Translations under genes and position numbers: made by a program
Assembly (NCBI GenBank): GCA_014898425.1
Contig: RCSZ01000011.1
Location: forward strand, 1,548,501-1,612,500
Source of the DNA: Botryotinia globosa
Taxonomy: Eukaryota > Ascomycota > Leotiomycetes > Helotiales > Sclerotiniaceae
Length of the DNA: 64,000 nucleotides
Reading direction: 5' to 3'
Part shown: positions 1 to 9,573 of the stretch, in pieces
How positions within the stretch are numbered: position 1 is the stretch's first letter
Layout of the letters: every line of letters begins with the position of its first letter
The notes under the pieces: generated by a model
What the model saw: only the letters and a program-made list of their open reading frames with translations
What the model was told of the DNA's origin: nothing
Databases searched by the model: none

Positions 1-782
1 ACAAAAGCCTTTAGTCGAGTATCAACAAGATCTCTCTACCGTTATCATGGAGTTGGAACGCGCCGACTCAAGATGGGCTAGTGATCATCAACGTAAGTAC
101 TTGATTGTGTTTCTGTCCTTTCGTAAAGATTTGCTAATTTTATGTTAGCTTTTAATTATGACATTCCATCGAACACAGTAGGATTATCCTCTTTACCAAA
201 TCCATGTCCTGCTCGTTTTGGCAGTGTACTTACCACAAGAAAGATTAACCGACTGACCTGATGTCACAGCTCCCTTCCAACCAAGGTCAATCGATGATCA
301 ATGGCATCAAGAGTAATGATAACACTGCTAGCTTTACTCTTCTGACCGAGAGACATCTTGCGAGTCAATTTGTAGAGGGGTCTCATTACCGATTGAATGG
401 CATGGATCCTACTCTAAATGGAATTCTTCCTAGACCCGAAGCGATGCAAGGCGGCGTTGTTGTTGTGAAACTGCAAATCACAACATCGGGTATCTATTCA
501 GATATCTACAATAACCAAGTATTCCATTTCTCCAGTCTCCCCCAGGTAAGAAGGTGCTCATATGATCTTTATTCAAATGGCACGAGAGGTACGACACGTG
601 ACGAGCCTATATTCGAGACTAGAGATCATGCCGAGCCTACTCCCTTTACACAATGGAAGATTAAGTTGCTGAATCCTGGGGAAGTCATTTTGAATGGATT
701 GAATGGAATCAATTTGAAATGGAAGGGGCGTGTTCGCTTTGATGAAAGACATCGATTGATTCGTGGTATCGAGGAATTGTAG
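1..782 (+). CDS. 3' part of an unknown multi-exon gene
   Basis: The window opens inside a coding exon. The model is exon 2-92, intron 93-148 (GTAAGT...TTAG), exon 149-225, intron 226-269 (GTACTT...TCACAG with a GACTGAC branch site), and last exon 270-782 ending in TAG. The frame stays open through both junctions, which supports the model. About 230 residues are visible. They contain no signal peptide, membrane segment or motif I recognise. The C-terminal half is globular, with a TPFTQWKIKLLNPGEV stretch and a charged RVRFDERHRLIRG end. I do not recognise the family. The 5' end lies outside the window. Confidence 0.6.
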
Positions 783-1113
783 GAATGTCCTATAAGGTTA
801 GCATAAAGCCTCGATAATGACTATCAGATCGCAATTGCTTGTTCAACTGGAACATGAATTTCAAAGATACCAACACAGTAATAATGACGGGCTGTTTGAT
901 ATTCGTACTCGATATGGTTCAAAAAATTATAGTTTGTGGTCCTCCTGTCGTACTAAGATATATCATATTATCTAGGTACAACAGTTAGCCCCCCGAATAT
1001 AGGTGTCTTACTTCTGAGCCTAAGCCCCTAAGTCCTCAGGTGACTGTAATCACAACAATAACCCTACTCCCATCCCAATACATAGACCCCAATCTCGGCC
1101 TCAGACGGTTTTT

Positions 1114-1554
1114 TCATTCCGTTTCCTCCCAGTGCAGCGGCTTGTTCTCAGCAACCCACGTCTTCTCCGCCTGGCTACCAAATGGCGGTGCATACATCCC
1201 ATTAACCTTCCAGAGCCGACGCTCCGTCTCGTCAATGTGATATTCCCAGTTGTATCCTTTATCCTCAAGGTGGGGTTTAAGCGCGTTATCAACTTTCGAA
1301 GTCCAATGCGCATACTGTTTTGGGTCGTCCATGTGAACTGCAATATGGTCGACTACAATCCGAATGAAAGGTGTGGTTGTCTGCTCCCCGCCAACATACA
1401 TGTTTACATCGGAAACCTCTGTGAAAATAATAACGACGTAGAAAGCGGGTAGACCGACATTGGTGTAGAGTTTGGTGATGTCCTGTGATAATAACTTTTT
1501 GGACTTTGCATCGTCAAAGACACCTTTTGGGTGATAGATATTCCAAAAAGGCAT
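1114..1554 (-). CDS. Tautomerase-superfamily protein (cis-CaaD-like)
   Basis: A 146-residue intronless protein that begins Met-Pro. In the tautomerase superfamily the N-terminal proline, exposed after Met removal, is the catalytic base. The segment GLPAFYVVIIFTEV, followed by a YVGGEQ turn, matches the long-chain cis-3-chloroacrylic acid dehalogenase-like group often annotated as putative oxalocrotonate tautomerase. That fungal family is usually about 140-150 aa, so this copy looks full length. There is no targeting signal, so it is presumably cytosolic. The physiological substrate of fungal members is generally unknown. It stands alone, with no obvious pathway neighbours. The family call is confident and the reaction is not. 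Confidence 0.8.
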   Translation of the reverse strand: MPFWNIYHPKGVFDDAKSKKLLSQDITKLYTNVGLPAFYVVIIFTEVSDVNMYVGGEQTTTPFIRIVVDHIAVHMDDPKQYAHWTSKVDNALKPHLEDKGYNWEYHIDETERRLWKVNGMYAPPFGSQAEKTWVAENKPLHWEETE

Positions 1555-1851
1555 AGTTCGTTTCTTTGGAAAAAGTCTTTGAGTGATTGTGGACGCGATT
1601 TCTTCGAGAACGAGAGTATTGAGATGCGTGTTGAGAAAACCTTTGCTACAAGTTCTCGTCCATCTCTTTTAATTTATATGCGCTGATAACCTCGGTCAGA
1701 TGATACCAAAATGATTACTTTTACCAGTTTTATTATTAGAGTCGTCTTAACTGGATAGGGATATTCAACTGCCGCCCGGAAAAGAATACCAACTTAAAAT
1801 AATGAATCCGGGGTAACTATCGAAGTGTCAAGCGGCAGATCGGAGCTATTC

Positions 1852-1892
1852 TGTGATTACTATTCATCGTTTTGTGATTACTATTCATCGTT
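1852..1892. repeat. Direct repeat, two 20-bp copies
   Basis: TGTGATTACTATTCATCGTT occurs at 1852-1871 and again at 1873-1892, with a 21-base period. It lies in the gap between the tautomerase and the decayed hydrolase. The rest of 1555-2442 shows nothing else I can name. Confidence 0.9.
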
Positions 1893-2442
1893 CTGGTGAG
1901 ACATTACCGCGCTAGAGAATAGACTGATTTTATTCTAGCAAGATGATTTATCCATAGATTCATGTCGAAGAACACTATGCCTGTTACACCGACTCGACCG
2001 AGTATCGTGAATCAACAATTTTCGTAGATACCTCGTGTATGCATATAGGGTTCGAGTTCTGATCAGTAATCACACCTGGTACAGTAAAGATAGTTCAGCC
2101 GAGGCTTATTAGAAGAACATAAACTCGGTAATGTCTCTTGGGTAATGACTCCAACTCTTGTGCAGTACTATAAGATTCCATGGGAGATTGTTGAAGTAAC
2201 TGCCGACGGCTTATGCGTTGTCAGCTTTCTACTTTACCTGTCCCATCTTTATTGAGCCATGACACCAATTCAAAAATTCTCGATAGTTTGATTTTTAGAT
2301 AATTGAAGTAAAGCTACTTCTAGTCCTTAAAGCTCCGGTAAGATCACTTAAACATTTCTGTTCGCTATACCGAACCAACTTTCAACTGTTGCAAACCCTA
2401 GGAAATCCGGCTCATCTATCTCTCCACCATTTGAAAACAGCC

Positions 2443-3239
2443 ATGCCTCTCCGTGCCAATGTCTGCGTAGTCCCACCAACTCCCTGGGAACTGCCGAACA
2501 CGGGCGGAAGGCAAGGAGGAATCTGGTCGCCAACATCTCTCACTTTAATCCATGGCGAAAAGGAGGCGCTTCTTGTGGACACTCCAATCACTATCCCTCA
2601 GACAGAAAAGTTCATTGAGTGGCTCGAGAAGACAGTCCCAGGAAAGCGCCTGACAATCGTCTATATCACCCATGGCGATTCAGACCACTGGCTTGGCCTT
2701 TCAACCTTGAAAAAGAAATATCCGGGCATACGCATACTATCGACGGCCAGCCACTTTGGAGCATATGAAGTACGATGTCCGCCCAGGTGTCTTTGAAAAC
2801 GGTTGGGGGGCTATGGTCCCCAATGAGCAGATCGATGCCGATTTTGTGTTTTCAGAGGCGCTTCCTGCTAGCGGGAGATTCGATATCGAAGGCCATGAGT
2901 GTCACGCGGTTGAAGTGGGCCATTCTGATACAAGGGATTCAACCATTCTCTAGGTCCCAAGACTCAAACTCGCCGCTTGTGGAGATGTTGTGTATGGAGA
3001 TGTTCACCAGATATAAGGTGAGGCAAACACGACAGAGCTACGTAATGAATGGATCTCGGCCATCGAGAAGGTTGAAGCTTGAGGTAGACGGGGTATTCCA
3101 CTTGGCTGCAACAAAGCTATACATTTAGCAATTCGAAAAGCTTCTCCCAACTTGTAAGAGTTCTGACGAGCTCCAAGCAAAGATGGAAGAGCTATAGGTA
3201 CCGAATAGATTTAACCCCACCATTCTAAAATGGGGTTGA
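2443..3239 (+). pseudogene. Decayed metallo-beta-lactamase-fold hydrolase
   Basis: Similarity to a family of about 265-aa MBL-fold hydrolases runs the whole length but switches frame. The first frame starts at ATG 2443 and carries the metal-binding region as THGDSDHW, where the family has THxHxDH. Near 2756 the reading moves to another frame (EHMKYDVRPGVFE...EVGHSDT) that stops at 2951-2953. Beyond that, recognisable family text continues past further stops: CGDVVYGDVH around 2980, NEWISAIEKVEA around 3045, and PNRFNPTILKWG ending at 3239. With a frameshift, several stops and a lost metal-binding His, it cannot make a normal enzyme. An unusual splicing pattern is unlikely because the lesions fall inside conserved motifs. 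Confidence 0.75.
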
Positions 3240-3447
3240 TGTATTAGTCATGTATTGGTCATACTACTATCACGTGAACAGAATGACATCAGACAGAATC
3301 GATTACCTCATCAACAACATGATTGAAATTATCCAATGAAAACTTAGCATTTACTCAGGTTCTCGGTAGGGTCACATGCTCCGACGGTATAGAGTTTAGT
3401 GGCGTGGCGTGCTTCACAATTCACCCAAGTGACGTCTGTTACAGCGA

Positions 3448-3512
3448 GGCGGTACAGGGAGGCGGTACAGGGAGGCGGTACAGGGAGGCGGTACAGGGAG
3501 GCGGTACAGGGG
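3448..3512. repeat. 13-bp minisatellite, five units
   Basis: Five tandem copies of GGCGGTACAGGGA run from 3448 to 3512, and the last ends in G instead of A. They are followed by two decayed 9-bp units (CTATAGGGG, CTACAGGGG). The array lies about 320 bases upstream of the flavoprotein/repeat gene. Confidence 0.95.
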
Positions 3513-3828
3513 CTATAGGGGCTACAGGGGTTTCAGATAGCCCACAATGGCACACATCCATTTCGAGGGTTGAATGAATAATTAATTAACGATACATCGA
3601 CTTCATTTTCTATCAACATACATATCTAGGTACATTATACTCCCTACACTTGTTTACTTCGACTCCAGTTTTCACTCACCGATTAGACTTCAACAATCCA
3701 AATTAATCTATTCAACGTCAGTCAGTACATCATCATCACCATTCACATCCACATCAACACCCACCGCTTCTTTCCTTTTCTTTTCACAGCCGTGCATTGA
3801 AACGCCAGCGAGGTGTTTGTGAATCAAA

Positions 3829-5700
3829 ATGGCAGACCATGCGTTTGCGCTCAGGAGGGAATTTATTACAGGACTCCCCAAGATCTCTTCATCTTCATCA
3901 ATCGCAGATATGAGAATAACCGAATCTCAAAAGTTGAAAGTCCTGGTGGCCGCAAATGGAAGTAAAGATGTCGCACAAGCTCTCGCTCTCATCGTGAGGT
4001 TATCTAAGAATCCTAAGATCGAAACTCGAGCGATTATTGACGAAGAAACGTGGCCATCATATCGATTATCCCAAGAGACTCTGGCATACCAAAATAAGAG
4101 GTTCTTGACGAGGGAGACGGACGAGGCAAGGAAGGGTATAGAACGAGATCAAATCGAATACTTTCGACAAGAGGCCTTTGAATTGTGTGACTGGGCAGAT
4201 ATACTAGTACTAGCACCTATCGACGCCGACACGTTTGCGAAGATGTTGCACGGCATCACCGATTGTCTATTGCTCGAAATTCTCCGTGGCTGGGACGTTT
4301 CCAAAAAGATATTACTTGTACCAGGAATGACAACATCTATGTGGGAGAACCCCATCACGAAGAAACAATTGAATAAAGTACGGAGAAAGTGGCAATGGGT
4401 CCGAGTTATGCAACCAATACTGTGGCACTATGATGCGAAGGGGCCAGGTAAATGTTTCGTCGGGTGGGATGGATTCAGCGAACTTGTCGACGTTATCAAA
4501 AATCAAGCAGAACTTTTGACAATTGGACATGATGTGGATATTGCAGCATCTGGTGCCGCAAGTCTCGCAAGATATAATATGAAAACGGATGCGCTCCTTC
4601 CACCAGAGATCTGGTCCCTCATTTTTGAATACGTAGGAGATTGGGAGGTTTCGAGAGCGCTGAACGTATACGCCAAGATACCCAGGCCAATTGAATGGCA
4701 GCGAAAGCCTGACGATACAAAAGACGAATTACAAACTTACATGCGATCACTCGAATGGATTATTCTTACATCTCCCGTTTACAAGATCATCGACAAACTA
4801 AATACAGCCCCCGAAAACATGCGAGAGCTTTCCCCACTATGCGTTAAACTCATCATCAAATTCTGCCTTACGGAAGTTCTCTCATACCTGGAAACAAAAC
4901 TAAAAGACGTATTTTGGGCAACTTTTGGTCAGAAACTTCTACCCACAAAAGCGTCTGCTGTCTATGGACGTGCCGAAATTCTAGAATGGTGGCGCACATC
5001 TCCTTCCTTCTTGTCCAAGGATTATACTGCAGAAGCAATCGATGGAGCCTCGAAATCTGGATATGTACATGTTCTTGATTGGTGGAGAAAATCTGGACTC
5101 CCTTTGAAATACACAGAATTGGCACTGGAACAGGCATCTTCTAAGGGTCACATGCTAGTTCTTGAATGGTGGAAACAAGCAAGTCTTCCCCATAATGAAG
5201 CCGAAAGACGAACTCGACATGCAGAAGCTACAGCCAACACCTCTGATGTTCTTCCAGCTTTACAACTCAAACCTGGTAAAGCACTTTTAGCCGCAGCGCA
5301 AAACAACAAAGCTCTCGTTCTTCGATGGTGGGATAATTCTGGTATCCCTATCGCGCATTCGGAATCTGTAGCTAAAGTTGCATCGGCTCATGGACATGTT
5401 GCATGTTTAGATACATGGCGTGAACTGAAGGGCGAGAAACTAGCATTCGATAATCAGGTTCTAGTAGGTCCTACGAAGAATGGCCACGTAGAAGTTCTGG
5501 AATGGTGGGCGAATTTGAGTCATGGATCGAATGGAAGACCAGGAGGAAGAGTCGAATATAAAACTTGTGATATAGAGGAAGCGCTTGAAGATAGTGTAGG
5601 AAATGAAGGAGAGGAATTGGAGGTTAGAAGATGGTGGGCGAAGATGGGATTGAATTTGGGGGGATCGGTTAGTGAGTGGACGAGGGTGAAGGTTTTGTAA
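3829..5700 (+). CDS. HFCD-type flavoprotein domain fused to Trp-Trp (ankyrin-like) repeats
   Basis: A 623-residue single-exon protein. Residues of about 35-235 resemble the flavoprotein (phosphopantothenoylcysteine decarboxylase/Hal3) fold, with WADILVLAPIDADTFAK and LLVPGMTTSMWENP matching the WAD..APxxAnT and PAMNxxMW blocks. The position equivalent to the catalytic His before the WAD block appears to be Ala116, and the PAMN motif reads PGMT (165-168), so decarboxylase activity is doubtful. The middle (about 255-330) begins with an F-box-like LLPPEIWSLIFEYV. The C-terminal half has ankyrin-like units with a VLEWW core near residues 381, 412, 441, 494, 524, 554 and 597. The start is the first ATG, after a pyrimidine-rich leader. 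The domain calls are good and the biological role is unknown. Confidence 0.8.
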   Translation: MADHAFALRREFITGLPKISSSSSIADMRITESQKLKVLVAANGSKDVAQALALIVRLSKNPKIETRAIIDEETWPSYRLSQETLAYQNKRFLTRETDEARKGIERDQIEYFRQEAFELCDWADILVLAPIDADTFAKMLHGITDCLLLEILRGWDVSKKILLVPGMTTSMWENPITKKQLNKVRRKWQWVRVMQPILWHYDAKGPGKCFVGWDGFSELVDVIKNQAELLTIGHDVDIAASGAASLARYNMKTDALLPPEIWSLIFEYVGDWEVSRALNVYAKIPRPIEWQRKPDDTKDELQTYMRSLEWIILTSPVYKIIDKLNTAPENMRELSPLCVKLIIKFCLTEVLSYLETKLKDVFWATFGQKLLPTKASAVYGRAEILEWWRTSPSFLSKDYTAEAIDGASKSGYVHVLDWWRKSGLPLKYTELALEQASSKGHMLVLEWWKQASLPHNEAERRTRHAEATANTSDVLPALQLKPGKALLAAAQNNKALVLRWWDNSGIPIAHSESVAKVASAHGHVACLDTWRELKGEKLAFDNQVLVGPTKNGHVEVLEWWANLSHGSNGRPGGRVEYKTCDIEEALEDSVGNEGEELEVRRWWAKMGLNLGGSVSEWTRVKVL

Positions 5701-5720
5701 ATAAGATGATAGGAATGGGG

Positions 5721-5745
5721 ATGATATGATATGATATGATATGAT
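5721..5745. repeat. Pentanucleotide microsatellite (ATGAT)5
   Basis: Five perfect ATGAT units lie just downstream of the stop codon at 5700, in the 3' flank of the flavoprotein/repeat gene. Confidence 0.95.
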
Positions 5746-6048
5746 GTGGGTAACGCACAGGGTATATGGGTACGGATGGATCGTCTGGGGTGCATGGATT
5801 GGAATAAGCATTTATGGGGAGTTATATAGCGTATTTGATATCTGAATTACCTTGAGTATAGTATGATAGTTCGATTCTGAATAGTCTGTGTCTGTTTTCA
5901 GATGTGCCTTCTACTGAATGATCTCCTCATCGGTGAAAAGAGCTAGTGATATAGTCATTCCCTTACCACCCAAGAGAACAATGCATCTGTATCATTTAAA
6001 GTTAATCAGTCTGTATAATTCATAGTTGATCATCGACAGTACTAGGGC

Positions 6049-6489
6049 ACAGCTGTTCGTCGAACACCAAAATTCATATAAATTATCAATATATTTTTCT
6101 ATAAGATTATAATTTATATATAATGAATCTTATATTAATTTCTTTAATTTTAATTATATTTTAATAAAAATAAGATTATTTATTTTTCGAATTTTTATTG
6201 ATTAAGAAATCTATATAAAAAGTTAATATAAATTTGAAATATTGAAATTGATTAGTAAAATAAGCGAAAATCAAGAACTTTGTCTTTATTATTAATTCAA
6301 TCTTGTAAATAATTATATCCCTATATTTTTAAATTATAATGAATATTAAAATTAAATTCATTAATATATAATAAAAATATTCAAAAGATTTTGATTTAAT
6401 GTAATGATTTTTAATATTTCTTTTCTATTATTATAAATAAAGCAAAATGATTATTTTTAGTGTGATTTTGGTATTCGACGAATAGCTGT
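6049..6489. mobile_element. AT-rich non-coding element with terminal inverted repeats
   Basis: The left end ACAGCTGTTCGTCGAACACC (6049-6068, continuing AAAA) is the reverse complement of the right end at about 6466-6489, with only two mismatches over 24 bases. Both mismatches are transitions. The roughly 390 bases between are extremely AT-rich and have no open frame. This fits a MITE-like, non-autonomous DNA transposon. A clear TA target duplication is not visible, so the exact ends are uncertain. Confidence 0.65.
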
Positions 6490-6694
6490 ATATAGTTACT
6501 ATATATTCAATCTCGCACAAGCCGTCTCTATCTACTCTGCAAGGAATCTTCGAGTTCTTGATCATTACTCAACGCATAACTCATAACTCTTGGTTAGAGA
6601 TAAGATTTCTTGTAGCTAGATTTTTAATATATTGAGGAGTGTAGGATTCTGGGAGTTGGGTAAGGTGTGAGGGGATGGAGATAGAGAGATCAAT

Positions 6695-6718
6695 GGAGAT
6701 GGAGATGGAGATGGAGAT
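6695..6718. repeat. Hexanucleotide microsatellite (GGAGAT)4
   Basis: Four perfect GGAGAT units. The surrounding interval 6490-7318 contains only short, unconvincing frames and I see no gene in it. Confidence 0.9.
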
Positions 6719-7318
6719 AAATAGGGATTTGTTGAATGGTAGATCAAGGGGTGAGAGGGGTTTTCTGGATGTTTGGGAACATTTGTATGGATATTTGTCA
6801 GTATTCAACAAGACTGCTGAATTAGTATAAACCACTCACTAGCGTTTGCACTACGTACCTACGTACGATATAACCAATTTCTATCTTGGTGTCTCTCTAT
6901 ATATGCCCCGTGCGACTATCCAAACAGAGTCTATTCTTCCATGTCAAATTCTTGAGTCTAGATTAAGAGAGTGTATAGATAAACAATATGGGAAGAAAAT
7001 ATCACACGAGAGGATGGAAATGGAGTGATCTTGTAAGATTAGTTGAATTGTTGCGTTTGTCTCGGTTTACTACTGTTTGTTCCTTTTTGTTGTGGGGATA
7101 GATTTGTACTTGCGGGTTTTTATGGACAGAACGGGGAGAAATAAATGCGTATATATAGGGCTGAAGATCAGATGTTGGAAGATATGCTGAGGCCTTGCTA
7201 GTCATGGGAATTTTTTTGACTGGACTTATAGAGTGTAGATGACGCGTTGTTCTAGAGCAATTTTCGGATAGATCGCTCTCTTGAGTAGGTACTGGGGAGA
7301 TTTTGTTAGCGCTATTAC

Positions 7319-8140
7319 TTATGAAAATAATAAGTTCCTCACTAGATGATATATACGCTTTCGAAGAAGGTTATCCAATGGCATTTCGGCGAGGATTCCG
7401 CGCCGATTTCCAAATGCAGATGTACCTTTAGATGGGAGCAAAGGTGTGGAATGGCAGTACTCACCATTCATCTTCGCTACTGCTTCTTTAGAAGATTCAA
7501 TTCGAAGCGAGGGAGACGGCTTCTCCTCAACTGACTTGACACGAGGTCTTCCACGACGCCCTACAAAAAATTCATTATTCAGCTTCCAGGCAACACGAGT
7601 TTGAGCCCAGCGTAACTTCCGCTTTCTTTGCCTCTTTCACTATAGAACAAAATTCGTCTTATTTAACGTATCAAAGTCCGAAACCTCACCTTCTATCTCT
7701 TTCGCTTTCTCCTTTATCACTATCAATGCTGCTTTGAAAAAATCCATATCCCACTCTCCAAGTTTCGGATAGTTAGTCTTCACTATCCTCTCCACATCCT
7801 CTAACGGCGATTCTCCAGTCCCCCCATACCCTCCATTCGTGAATCAGCGCCAAATTCTAATAATCACTTCACGATAGGTAGGTTCTCATGTCGAGGCATA
7901 AAATCAAAGTGTGCAACAGCAGTAGCATAATTCAGAGGTCGACCCATACTCCGTTCAGGGCGTGGGGCTTTATCTAGCGCATTTGGATCAGCACCAGATT
8001 CAGAAGCTGCGCGCATGTTGCCAAGTTTTTCGGCTGTAGAATGACCAGATACGATTTCCCAATGTAGTGGAAGTCCCTCAATCCACTTGAAGAGTTTAGT
8101 TGGAGGACCTGGTGTATAAATCTTTGAGCTCGTAGTAAAC
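7319..8140 (-). pseudogene. Disrupted ankyrin-like / AT-hook protein gene
   Basis: Read leftwards, the first part resembles an ankyrin-type domain (GADPNALDK, GRPLNYATAVAHFD, ENLPIVK). It is then interrupted by an in-frame TGA at 7864-7866 exactly where LLEFGADS should continue an ankyrin repeat. A second lesion follows: the frame shifts at a run of six C (plus strand 7820-7825), after which the sequence continues as ESPLEDVERIVKTNYPKLG. An intron then probably runs to about 7635-7640. The last exon reads through RRGRPRVKS, an AT-hook-like GRP core, to TAA at 7319-7321. The 5' end is unresolved. A strain-specific null allele or assembly error at the homopolymer are alternatives. Confidence 0.5.
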
Positions 8141-8453
8141 AAATTGGATTGTTGAGAGAAGCGATATGTATGTGCGAGAATTATATAGTTTATCTCGAAA
8201 AAGGGTCTATGCCTAAACAATCTTACATTTGTGTACAACACGCTTATCAGATTTCTTGCTCACTCCTAAGATTAACCAGGGGGAGTGCATCGGTTTGTAA
8301 TAGAATCTCGAAAGAGAGCTATTATCACTTGATGCGAGAACTCGATCTGAAGGCGGGTGTGGACGAAAGTACGAGTTCTGTGATTCGCTTTGAAGCCACG
8401 ATTCGCAGGGGGAATTCCGGACCATCACTGGATGGTTCCAGCAGTAGGCACAG

Positions 8454-9212
8454 CTGGGAACACCACTTCCTGATCGCGAATCATCTGACGTTACATTGTC
8501 CAGCGAGTCTTCTCGATCTTTGACACATCTTGCTCGGCCAATCTCTCAAACGGGTTCCAATTTACCGAATCTCCAAAATGGCACGATTCCTTGGGCTTTG
8601 GATTCCCTATCTACATCCATCTCCATGCTGCCATTCTGGCAATCAATGGTCGAGCGGAATAGCAACGGGCAGTATCATCTACAGCCTGCATTCACGTTAC
8701 CTCTTGAAGTCGATCCATCTAGAATGTTACTTACAGCCCCACAGCTGGCCCCAAGTGACCCGACGAGACTTACCGATACGAAAATCGAGCCCTCGCAGAG
8801 ACCCTTCCAACTGAAACACCTCCGCCATCCACGTCCCGACCTCAAAAAAGCCCTAACCCTCCTCTCAAACCCACTTTTTCGCTTCCCCCACTACCTCCTC
8901 AAAGCCATCCTTTTCATCGGCACCCAATCCTGGGGAAAACTTAGTCTCTATTCCCTCGTTTTGCTAGCATGCTACTACACCGGAACACTGAAATTTGGGT
9001 TCCTAGCTATCAAGGGATTAGATGGATGGTTAGACACTTTGGGGAATTGGTCTGTGCGGGGAAATTTTGACATCGTGAGGGTTTTGGGGGGCATGATGAA
9101 GTTTGTGGGGAGATTGACGAGTCCGGTACTGATGAGGGCAGTGAAAATTGTGGGGGGTTTGTTGAGGGATATGGGGTTGTGGGCTGTGAGGAGGATTGTG
9201 AGATGGAGATGA
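8454..9212 (+). CDS. Unknown protein with hydrophobic C-terminal half
   Basis: An open frame runs from just after a stop at 8445-8447 to TGA at 9210-9212, giving about 250 residues. The N-terminal part is Ser/Pro-rich and polar. The C-terminal half has a hydrophobic stretch (LSLYSLVLLACYYTG, then FGFLAIKG) followed by amphipathic Gly/Val-rich segments and a basic end (VRRIVRWR), suggesting membrane association. No ATG begins the frame. A second frame starting at ATG 8332 (MRELDLKAGVDES) seems to feed into it, but no intron of the right phase joins the two. The 5' exon is therefore unresolved or a frameshift is present. The family is not recognised. Confidence 0.4.
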   Translation: MGTPLPDRESSDVTLSSESSRSLTHLARPISQTGSNLPNLQNGTIPWALDSLSTSISMLPFWQSMVERNSNGQYHLQPAFTLPLEVDPSRMLLTAPQLAPSDPTRLTDTKIEPSQRPFQLKHLRHPRPDLKKALTLLSNPLFRFPHYLLKAILFIGTQSWGKLSLYSLVLLACYYTGTLKFGFLAIKGLDGWLDTLGNWSVRGNFDIVRVLGGMMKFVGRLTSPVLMRAVKIVGGLLRDMGLWAVRRIVRWR

Positions 9213-9573
9213 AGGGGGTTTTAATGGAATGAGTGATCTTTGGGATAGAAATCTTGGTTAGCTTCATGCTTACCCGGTCGGGCTGGACAGTCTAACTGTG
9301 GACATTTTGCTGATATGTCTTCTAAAAATTAAAACATGCTATTTATTATGTTCGATTATTTGTATCGGCACCGTTGTGCTTGAAGAAGTGGAGATGTTCC
9401 TTTTCATAAAATGGCAGAGCTCCCTTTCGAGTAATTTTTGCGTAGATATCCCTCATAAAATCCGACTTGGAAGAGACCACGGCGATCTACCACGTGCATC
9501 TTCGTGCTGTAAAAGAGTATGCTGCAAGTTTTGTGGGAGTAGTGAGATATTCATAAAAGTACATTTGTTATAT

